From the NCBI RefSeq assembly GCF_023091865.1, contig NZ_JAHXDI010000001.1:310001-374000 (forward strand): DNA of 64,000 bases, written 5' to 3'. Under the pieces are notes generated by a model. The model was not told the origin of the DNA. It ran no database searches and was given only the letters and a program-made list of their open reading frames with translations. The DNA comes from Chromohalobacter moromii. Its GTDB lineage: Bacteria; Pseudomonadota; Gammaproteobacteria; Pseudomonadales; Halomonadaceae. Below, one piece after another: positions 57,244 through 64,000 of this stretch (the stretch's first letter is position 1; each line of letters begins with the position of its first letter). The translations under genes were made by a program, and so were the position numbers.

Positions 57244-58013
57244 GTCAACCGGTCACGGCCATCGGTGAGCCGGTACGCGCGCTGGCAGCGCGGCTTGGGT
57301 TGCCCTGGCAACCCGAGGCGGATGCCGACACCATCTTGTGCTTGGCCATGCGCGATGAGGGCTTAGCGCTGTCGGGCGATACGCGTCGCTATGGCGCGGC
57401 GCCGATTCGGGTCGACTTCACCGCCGGCAAAGTGGCGCACCGGCGTCGCTTCGGCGGCGGGCGTGGGCAATTGATCGCCAAGGCATGCGGACTGGCGCAT
57501 GGCGTGACGCCGAGCATCGTCGATGCCACGGCGGGGCTGGGGCGCGATGCCTTCGTGCTGGCGAGCCTCGGTGCCCAAGTGTTGCTGATCGAGCGTGTGG
57601 CGGCGATTTACGCTTTGCTCGGAGATGGCGTGCGGCGTGCCCGAGCGGATGAAGAGGCCGCCGAGATCGTGGCGCGCATGCGGGTGGCGAATGGCGATGC
57701 CGCGCGTGAGCTGGCGACGCTGGTGGCGCGTCACGACGTTGCGCCGCAGGTGGTGCATCTCGACCCCATGTTTCCACACCGTGACAAGAGCGCGTTGGTC
57801 AAGAAAGAGATGCGCGTCTTCCGCGAACTGGCCGGTGACGATGACGACGCGCCGCGTCTGCTGGAAGCCGCTCTGGAGGTCGCTACGCACCGGGTAGTGG
57901 TCAAGCGTCCCCGCCGCGCGCCACCGCTTGAGGGCCCCTCGCCCGATCACGTACTCGAGGGCAAGACCAGCCGCTATGACCTCTATGTGCATCGCAGCCT
58001 GAAACCTGCGTGA
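57240..58013 (+). CDS. rsmJ: 16S rRNA (guanine-1516-N2)-methyltransferase
   Basis: This 257-residue SAM methyltransferase has the RsmJ/YhiQ landmarks [72 protein letters not shown] (DPMFP catalytic motif) and [11 protein letters not shown]. It methylates G1516 of 16S rRNA. It is translationally coupled to uppP through ATGA. Confidence 0.94.
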   Translation: MSQPVTAIGEPVRALAARLGLPWQPEADADTILCLAMRDEGLALSGDTRRYGAAPIRVDFTAGKVAHRRRFGGGRGQLIAKACGLAHGVTPSIVDATAGLGRDAFVLASLGAQVLLIERVAAIYALLGDGVRRARADEEAAEIVARMRVANGDAARELATLVARHDVAPQVVHLDPMFPHRDKSALVKKEMRVFRELAGDDDDAPRLLEAALEVATHRVVVKRPRRAPPLEGPSPDHVLEGKTSRYDLYVHRSLKPA

Positions 58014-58040
58014 TCGTCATCATCTCGCGCCCGACACTAC

Positions 58041-60476
58041 CTATGATGGCCGGCGATGTACCAACTGGGTCAGGCGGTGGCGCAGGCTGGGATCGAAGAG
58101 CGCCTGCCCACGCCGCTGAGCGCTTTCGAGCGAGCTGTCATAGCATAGCGTGTCGTTTTCCTGCCATAACCAGCCCTGTGCCTCGAGAGTGTCGAGCAAG
58201 CCGCTGAAGAGGCGTTTGTCGAAGAACTCCGGCGCGTTGAGCCCGGAGAGCAGGGTGAGACGTTCAGCCAACTGACGGCTTTGTTCCTCCAACGCCTCGC
58301 GGTTCAGGGTGCCGCTTCCTTCGCGCAGCAGTACGGCCAATAGCAGATAACCGCGCTCCAGAGTCGGTTGCACCAGCCGGCCCAGCAGGCGCAGATGTTC
58401 GCTACTGGCCAGGTGCCCCGCCGGGCGCTCCCAGCCGTGATCGGTCTCGATCAGCAAGTCTTCCGACACTAGTGCCGCCAGAGCGCGTTCCAGACGCGGC
58501 GCAAAGGCATCAGCGGGCAGGTGAAATTCATGCGCGAGCACTGGCCAGGCGGGGCCCAGCAGCGTGAGCAACTCCTCCGTATTAAAGCGGGCGTTATGCC
58601 GGTATGCGAAGGCGACCAGTGCCATGTCGATGAACAGGTGCAAGACGTTGTTGCGATACCAGGTCAGCAGCGTGGCTTGTTCCGGCGTGGCGAGCACCAG
58701 TTCGCCGAGTGCCTGTTGGCGGCGTTCGATGAACTCCAATTGAGCGGTATGGGCGATCCAGTCCCGAGGCTCGCCCTCGGGCAGCGTGATGCGCTCGCCG
58801 CCTGACAGATGCCGCCTCAGATCCACGAGCAAGCGCATGTGACGCTCGAGCAAATCGGCCTCGATGGCGTGGTGCGAATTGGCCAGAAGCCCCAGGGCGA
58901 CCAGCGAGACCGGGGTGATGGCCGCTGCCGCGTTGATGCGTTGGCTCAGGGTGGCGCCCAGCGCGGGCACGGCCTGGTTCAGCCAGTCGGGGCGTGTTTG
59001 GCGACGGTTGTCTCGCCAATCGGGCACCTGACGGTCGAGAAAGCCGCTGAGCATGAGCGGTTCGCCGACATTGACCGTGACATGCCCGTATGACTGTCGC
59101 AGCCGGCGTACGATGCGCAACAGGTCGAAGGGCGACTCCTTCTTCTTGTGCCCGCCACGCAATTCCTTGAGGTAGCTACCGCTTTCCAGCACCTTCTCGT
59201 AGCCGACATAGACCGGCACGAAGGCGACCTCGCGGCGGGGGTCGCGGGCGAATGAGCGAAGGGTCATGGCGAGCATGCCAGGGCGCGGCGCCAGCATGCG
59301 CCCGGTGCGCGAGCGTCCGCCCTCGATGAAGTATTCCAGTGGGTGCCCGCGCGAAATCAGACGATGCACGTATTCGTTGAATACCGCCGCGTAGAGGCGA
59401 TTGTCACGAAAGCTGCGGCGCAGGAAGAACGCCCCTCCTCGACGTAGCAGCGCGCCGATCACCGGCATGTCGAGGTTGCGGCCTGCCGCGATGTGCGGCG
59501 GCATCAATCCCTCGCGAAATAGTGCGTAGGACAACAAAAGATAGTCGATATGGCTGCGATGACAGGGCACGTAGATCAATTCGTGATCGCCGGCCAGCGC
59601 CTTGACGTCATCGAGCCCGTTGACGGTGACGCCGTCGTAGAGACGATTCCAGAGCCGGCGCAGCAGTTGGTAGAGGAAACGCAGTACCGGGTAGGAGGTG
59701 TTGGAAGCGATTTCGCGGCCATAACGCAGTGCCCGGCGTGTTTCACGTTCGGGGCTGGTGCCACGGGCGGTGGCCGCGTCGGAGATCGCCTGGCGCACTT
59801 GTGGGCTGTCGACCACGCCGCGGATCAACGTATTGCGGTGCGAGAGGTCGGGACCCAGCACACGGGCGCGTACACGACGAAAGTGAACGCGCAGCACGCG
59901 TGCCGTCTTGCGCTGGGCGACCGGTAACGGACGTGTCTCGATCAACGTGCGTAGTTGCAACGGGGCGCCGATATGTACCTGCACGTGCTTGCCATTGACC
60001 GCCATCGACAAGAGTCGGCGCAGGCGTCCGCTCCACTGCCAGCTATCCGCCGCGAGCAGTTTCCAGAAGCCGAAGTCCTTGCCCGGGGCGCGTCCCCAGA
60101 ACACGCTTACCGGTACTAGCTGGACATCTCGATTGGGCGCGTCGGCTAGCTCTGCCAGCAAGGTGTCGAGGTGCAGCGAGCGTCGTCCGTGTATCTGCGT
60201 CAGCCCGCGACTGAGCCGGGGTAGGGCGATACAAGCGGGAAGGCGTGTCTCGCCGAGCACGACACTGCCTCGGGCACTGGGAAGGCCCTCGCGGCGTGTC
60301 ATCAGTTCGAGTGCCAGCCTGTCCGAGAAGGCGGGGTGCGGCAACACGTAGAGGGTGGGCCGCATGGCATCGAGTGTGGGCTGCTGCGCTTCGACATGAT
60401 GGTAGTCGAGCCAGTGGTCGAGCAGCCTGCGGCACAGGGCGCGCAAGGGAGCGAGGAACGTGCGTAGAACAGCCAT
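58041..60476 (-). CDS. plsB: Glycerol-3-phosphate acyltransferase PlsB
   Basis: This 811-residue inner-membrane enzyme acylates sn-glycerol-3-phosphate at position 1, the first step of phospholipid synthesis. The HX4D motif is His306-Asp311 in PCHRSHIDYLLL. Further blocks are GGAFFLRRSFRDN, YFIEGGRSRTGRML and VAFVPVYVGYEKV. The length is as in E. coli PlsB (807). It is divergent from clsB, another phospholipid gene, across 145 bp. Confidence 0.96.
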   Translation of the reverse strand: MAVLRTFLAPLRALCRRLLDHWLDYHHVEAQQPTLDAMRPTLYVLPHPAFSDRLALELMTRREGLPSARGSVVLGETRLPACIALPRLSRGLTQIHGRRSLHLDTLLAELADAPNRDVQLVPVSVFWGRAPGKDFGFWKLLAADSWQWSGRLRRLLSMAVNGKHVQVHIGAPLQLRTLIETRPLPVAQRKTARVLRVHFRRVRARVLGPDLSHRNTLIRGVVDSPQVRQAISDAATARGTSPERETRRALRYGREIASNTSYPVLRFLYQLLRRLWNRLYDGVTVNGLDDVKALAGDHELIYVPCHRSHIDYLLLSYALFREGLMPPHIAAGRNLDMPVIGALLRRGGAFFLRRSFRDNRLYAAVFNEYVHRLISRGHPLEYFIEGGRSRTGRMLAPRPGMLAMTLRSFARDPRREVAFVPVYVGYEKVLESGSYLKELRGGHKKKESPFDLLRIVRRLRQSYGHVTVNVGEPLMLSGFLDRQVPDWRDNRRQTRPDWLNQAVPALGATLSQRINAAAAITPVSLVALGLLANSHHAIEADLLERHMRLLVDLRRHLSGGERITLPEGEPRDWIAHTAQLEFIERRQQALGELVLATPEQATLLTWYRNNVLHLFIDMALVAFAYRHNARFNTEELLTLLGPAWPVLAHEFHLPADAFAPRLERALAALVSEDLLIETDHGWERPAGHLASSEHLRLLGRLVQPTLERGYLLLAVLLREGSGTLNREALEEQSRQLAERLTLLSGLNAPEFFDKRLFSGLLDTLEAQGWLWQENDTLCYDSSLESAQRRGQALFDPSLRHRLTQLVHRRPS

Positions 60477-60621
60477 CCATTAGCCTTGAAGGAACGCGAT
60501 GAAGCAGTATAGCCAGTCAGGCCGGGTAGGCCCAAGGCTGGCGCTTTTCAGCGACGTTGCAAACATGCGTCAATGATGCATGATCAAGCCGCCGCGCAGG
60601 CGGCGAATTCAAGGAGACACC

Positions 60622-61734
60622 ATGCGCGGACGTTGGCAGGTAGGCAATCGTTTCACCTTGTTGCCGGAAGGCAAACGCTTTCTTCCCGCCTTGTTTACAG
60701 CCATCGATGAAGCGCGCGCCACGCTTTATCTCGAATTGTACCTGATGGAATCGGGAACGCTCGCCACACGCGTGATCGATGCCTTGTGTGCAGCGGCCGG
60801 GCGCGGTGTCACGGTGCTGGTACTGCTCGATGGTTATGGTTCGATGAAGCTCGCGCATGCTGACCGCGAGCGTTTGCGTCAGGCCGGCGTGGCGCTACGT
60901 TTCTTCAATCCGCTGGCCTGGCATCAACTGGGCAAGAATCTGTCGCGCGATCATCGCAAGCTGCTGATCGTCGACGAGAAGCTGGCTTTTACCGGTGGTT
61001 TCGGCGCCGTCGATTCCTTCGTCGAGGCGTGGTATGAAGTCGCCGTACGTATCGAGGGGCCGGTCGTCGCGGATTGGGTCGGCCTGTTCGCGCAACTCTG
61101 GGAGTCGCCATTGACGCGCCGCAAGGCGGCGCCGCGTCACTGGCCTTCCTCGCGCTCCATCGCACCACTCACGGAGAATATGCGCGGACGGATGATCAGT
61201 GGGCGTGGGCATCGTTACCAGGCGATCCGGCATTCGCTGCATCAGCGTATTGCCACTGCCGAGCGGCGGTTGTGGCTGTGCACGCCCTACTTCGTGCCGA
61301 CCTTCAGCCTGCGCCGGCGCCTGATCCGCGCCGCGCGCCTGGGCCTTGACGTGCGGCTATTGCTGCCGGGCTCGCGCCACGACCATCCGAGCATTCGCTA
61401 TGCCGGGCAACGTTTCTATGCGCGACTTTTGCGGGCCGGGGTACGCATCTACGAGTTTCAGCCGACCTTCATTCACGCCAAGTTCGTGCTGGTCGACGAT
61501 TGGGCGTCGATCGGCTCGTGCAACTTCGATCACTGGAGCCTGCAGTGGAATCTCGAGGCTAACCAGGAAGTCGAGGATACGAGATTCGCCCGCGACGTGG
61601 CGGCTCTGTTCGAGCGTAACTTCGCCGCCAGCGAGGAAATCCATTGGGAGCAGTGGCGCTATCGCCCCTGGACTCAGCGCTGCCGTGAGTGGATTTTCGG
61701 CACCCTCAACGGGTGGATGACACGGCTGCGCTGA
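60622..61734 (+). CDS. clsB: Cardiolipin synthase B-type phospholipase-D family protein
   Basis: This 370-residue protein has two HKD active sites: His111-x-Lys113-x4-Asp118 (DHRKLLIVDEKLAFTGG) and His285-x-Lys287-x4-Asp292 (HAKFVLVDDWASIGSCNFD). There is no N-terminal membrane segment pair, which fits ClsB rather than ClsA. The N-terminus NRFTLLPEGKRFLPALFTAIDEARATLYLELYL is ClsB-like. It makes cardiolipin, and in E. coli also phosphatidylglycerol. AAGGAG precedes the ATG, and a GC hairpin (60588-60604) sits just before it. Confidence 0.92.
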   Translation: MRGRWQVGNRFTLLPEGKRFLPALFTAIDEARATLYLELYLMESGTLATRVIDALCAAAGRGVTVLVLLDGYGSMKLAHADRERLRQAGVALRFFNPLAWHQLGKNLSRDHRKLLIVDEKLAFTGGFGAVDSFVEAWYEVAVRIEGPVVADWVGLFAQLWESPLTRRKAAPRHWPSSRSIAPLTENMRGRMISGRGHRYQAIRHSLHQRIATAERRLWLCTPYFVPTFSLRRRLIRAARLGLDVRLLLPGSRHDHPSIRYAGQRFYARLLRAGVRIYEFQPTFIHAKFVLVDDWASIGSCNFDHWSLQWNLEANQEVEDTRFARDVAALFERNFAASEEIHWEQWRYRPWTQRCREWIFGTLNGWMTRLR

Positions 61735-61742
61735 ATGCGTGT

Positions 61743-62393
61743 CTAGCGGCGACCCTTGCCTCCTGGGCGTCCGGCGGGTTTCTTCTTGCGCGGTGTGGGC
61801 TTGGGTTTTTCCTCGGGGACCCGGTAGTGCAGATAGAGATCCAGGATCAGCTCGGGTAGCTGCTTGACGAGCGCCTCGGCTCGGGGGCCGTCAGCAATCA
61901 GTTCGTGCATGTCGGGTTCGTCGTCGAATAGCCCCGACAAAGCCATGAAGGGGAGCAGCAGCTCGGCGACCCGGGCTTCATCGTGCTCGAACCAGGCGAC
62001 TTCATTGAGAAACACACCTTCCATGAAGCCCGCGCACCAATCGCCGATGGGCGTTTCCTCGGGGGCGATGTCGCCGAGCTCGAGATCGAACGGCAGTTCG
62101 GGTAGATGACCGTGCTCGAGGGCTTCGATGGCGTTTTGCTTGAGCGTCTCGCAGAGGCCGAGAATCTGTTCGCGCTGCGCGGCGTCGGTGAACTGCGGCT
62201 CGCCATGGTAAAGCTCGGCGACCCAGGTCGTGGCCGGTGTCTCGATCGGCGCGATCGCCAGCGCGACGAGGAAGCCGTGCGTGCCGATCAAGTCGAGCGC
62301 TTCAGGGTCGACTTGGTCGGATTCAAGGAAATCGTCGAGAGTCTCGAGCGCTTCGTCGTCGAGCAGGGGCATGGGGGGCGACGTCTCGGACAT
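61743..62393 (-). CDS. YecA/UPF0149-family protein
   Basis: This 216-residue acidic protein has LDDFLESDQVDPEALDLIGTHGFLVALAIAP and GDWCAGFMEGVFLNEVAWF, the UPF0149/YecA core. The C-terminal 25 residues are Lys/Pro/Arg-rich (KPKPTPRKKKPAGRPGGKGRR). It lacks the C-terminal SEC-C zinc motif seen in some YecA proteins. E. coli YecA binds ribosomes and SecA; the role here is unproven. AAGAGG precedes the start. It converges with clsB (8 bp gap). Confidence 0.85.
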   Translation of the reverse strand: MSETSPPMPLLDDEALETLDDFLESDQVDPEALDLIGTHGFLVALAIAPIETPATTWVAELYHGEPQFTDAAQREQILGLCETLKQNAIEALEHGHLPELPFDLELGDIAPEETPIGDWCAGFMEGVFLNEVAWFEHDEARVAELLLPFMALSGLFDDEPDMHELIADGPRAEALVKQLPELILDLYLHYRVPEEKPKPTPRKKKPAGRPGGKGRR

Positions 62394-62464
62394 GATGGGC
62401 CTCTTGCAGGGAGCGGTCGGTGAATGGTGGACGCCTGTCGCGTTGCGCGGCATTCTAGCATCCC

Positions 62465-63031
62465 ATGATGTCTGTCACCTTGCCCTCTCCCGATAACGAT
62501 TGGTTAGTGTCGCTCGACGAGCCGGCTCTCCACGAGGCGCTGCTCGCGCGCGTCGAAGCGGCCTGGTGTGTCGCCCTCGAGGTCCATCCCTCACTGCCGC
62601 GCCCCAAGGTATGGCTGGATCTACGCGGCAAGGGCGCCGGTCAGGCACACTTCGCCCGTGGCGGGCTGCGCTTCAATCCGGTCCTGCTGAGCGAGAATCG
62701 CCAGGCGTTCATGGAAGACGTCGTGCCGCACGAAATGGCGCATTGGGTGGTCTTTCATCTCGAGGGGCCACCGGCGCGTCCGCACGGCCACGAATGGCGT
62801 ACCGTCATGCAGAAGCTCTACGGTTTGCCGCCACGTACCACGCACCGTTTCGATGTCTCTCGGGCGAGTCCCGCGCCTTATCGTTATCGCTGTGACTGTG
62901 ACACCGAGCATCGTTTCTCCGCGCGGCGCCACGCTCGGGCCCGACGCGGAACGGCGTACCGCTGTCGATATTGTCGACAGCGACTTCGCTTCGTTGCGCA
63001 AAAAGCTTGTGATAATGACGTAACTCAATGA
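62465..63031 (+). CDS. SprT-like zinc metalloprotease-domain protein
   Basis: This 188-residue protein has HEMAH (residues 89-93), the HExxH zinc protease motif, with a further GHEW at 108-111. A C-terminal zinc ribbon follows: CDC at 143-145 and CRYC at 167-170. This is the bacterial SprT layout, related to Spartan DNA-protein crosslink proteases. The bacterial function is not well defined. Starts at 62465 or 62468 cannot be told apart. It is divergent from the YecA-like gene. Confidence 0.88.
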   Translation: MMSVTLPSPDNDWLVSLDEPALHEALLARVEAAWCVALEVHPSLPRPKVWLDLRGKGAGQAHFARGGLRFNPVLLSENRQAFMEDVVPHEMAHWVVFHLEGPPARPHGHEWRTVMQKLYGLPPRTTHRFDVSRASPAPYRYRCDCDTEHRFSARRHARARRGTAYRCRYCRQRLRFVAQKACDNDVTQ

Positions 63032-63171
63032 ATTAAAAAGGAAATTTGTTAATACCAAGGTCTAATAGGGAGCCAGGGGGGCTAGGGGTATATGCTGGTG
63101 GCACATTCTTGGACGGTCACGTTGGCAAGCGTGTGGCCGATCATCCATTTCTCGACCTTTGCGAGGAAGCC

Positions 63172-64000
63172 ATGACCGAACAGCAGAAAGTCTACCCGGT
63201 GGCGGAGGAGTTCGCCGCCAATGCCTGGGCGGATAACGAGGCGTATCTGAGCCTTTATCAGCGCTCCGTCGACGATCCCGAAGGCTTCTGGGCGGAACAG
63301 GCCGAGTCGCTGGATTGGTTCAAGGCGCCGACCAAGATCAAGAACACTTCATTCGCCGCCTCCAACGTGGATATTCGCTGGTTCGAAGATGGCGAACTCA
63401 ACGCCGCCTACAACTGCCTCGATCGCCATCTCGAGACCCGCGGCGATCAGCCGGCGATCATCTGGGAAGGCGACGATCCGGGGCAGGACAAGACCATTAC
63501 CTACCGTGAGCTGCATGCTGAGGTGTGCCGCTTGAGCAACGCACTCAAGGAAATGGGGGTTACCAAGGGCGACACCGTGACGCTCTACATGCCAATGATC
63601 CCCGAGGCGTCGGTGGCGATGCTGGCATGTGCGCGTATCGGGGCGATCCATTCGGTGGTTTTCGGTGGCTTCTCGCCAGATGCGCTGGCACAACGCGTGG
63701 TCGATGCTCAGTCACGCGTGGTGATCACGGCCGACGAGTCAGTACGCGGTGGCAAGCACGTACCGCTCAAGGACAACGTCGACGCCGCGATGACACGTGA
63801 CGGCACCGATATCGTCGACAAAGTGCTGGTCGTGCGCCGCACCGGTGGCGAGATCGAATGGCACGACGACCGCGACGCCTGGTACCACGAGTGGGTCGAT
63901 CGCCAGTCCAGCGAATGCCCGGCGGAGAAGATGAACGCCGAGGATGCGCTGTTCATCCTCTATACCTCCGGCTCCACTGGGCGTCCCAAGGGGCTCAAGC
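63172..64000 (+). CDS. acs: Acetyl-CoA synthetase, 5' part (cut by window end)
   Basis: The first about 276 residues are present and the frame stays open to the window end. The opening is [34 protein letters not shown]. The family blocks [33 protein letters not shown] and [32 protein letters not shown] follow, and the AMP-forming P-loop-like motif [11 protein letters not shown] comes near residue 265. The enzyme activates acetate with ATP and CoA. GAGGAAG precedes the ATG. The 140-bp leader contains a G-rich stretch (63070-63089), perhaps an activator site. Confidence 0.95.
   Translation, partial: MTEQQKVYPVAEEFAANAWADNEAYLSLYQRSVDDPEGFWAEQAESLDWFKAPTKIKNTSFAASNVDIRWFEDGELNAAYNCLDRHLETRGDQPAIIWEGDDPGQDKTITYRELHAEVCRLSNALKEMGVTKGDTVTLYMPMIPEASVAMLACARIGAIHSVVFGGFSPDALAQRVVDAQSRVVITADESVRGGKHVPLKDNVDAAMTRDGTDIVDKVLVVRRTGGEIEWHDDRDAWYHEWVDRQSSECPAEKMNAEDALFILYTSGSTGRPKGLK

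Overview
The window reads as a continuous stretch of chromosome from a GC-rich gammaproteobacterium, most probably a halophile of the Halomonadaceae (Halomonas/Chromohalobacter type). This is inferred from gene content, GC-rich codon use, acidic proteins (acidic linkers in AceF, an acidic tail on ScpB), a BCCT-type transporter and gammaproteobacterial enzymes such as PlsB, RsmJ, MltF, RadD and AmpD. It was not tested by a database search. I see no insertion sequence, prophage, CRISPR array, plasmid function or rRNA. The only RNA genes I see are three identical tRNA-Lys(TTT) copies.

Left part (1-16.6 kb), mostly transport and accessory metabolism: two TPM-domain proteins; a cupin facing a zinc-less MDR oxidoreductase; a seven-gene minus-strand unit of cytosolic gamma-glutamyltransferase, paired half-size CHR transporters, TctCBA and an orphan family-3 solute-binding protein, with a divergent GntR/FCD regulator; the helicase RhlE; and a LysR regulator behind a coupled BCCT transporter and CocE/NonD hydrolase.

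Middle (16.8-38 kb): a DUF3820 protein, then the nucleoside-salvage operon deoC-deoA-deoB-deoD-cdd with a divergent DeoR-type regulator and an operator with E. coli-like DeoR arms. Next come a TauE/SafE exporter, an MHYT-PAS-GGDEF-EAL protein, an AraC regulator facing a YahK-like zinc alcohol dehydrogenase, a large unassigned lipoprotein, tesB, tadA, mltF, purL, an ABM-domain protein and a small zinc ribbon.

Right part (38-64 kb), mainly core genes: radD; a compact pqqABCDE operon; scpA-scpB-rluB; the tRNA-Lys cluster; nadA and nadC convergent; ampD; aceE-aceF with structured intercistronic RNA; adk; tsaB; uppP-rsmJ; plsB and clsB divergent; a YecA/UPF0149 protein; a SprT-like metalloprotease; and the 5' part of acs, cut by the window end.

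The most interesting accessory unit is GGT-CHR-CHR-TctCBA. From memory, its core (cytosolic YwrD-like GGT plus a short CHR pair) recalls the Bacillus subtilis ywrABCD neighbourhood. That suggests a conserved transporter/gamma-glutamyl-hydrolase partnership of unknown substrate. Other points of note are the BCCT-CocE pair, the deo operator, a 21-bp-phased direct repeat at the AraC/ADH intergenic region, a 14-bp tandem repeat before ampD and the aceE-aceF hairpins.
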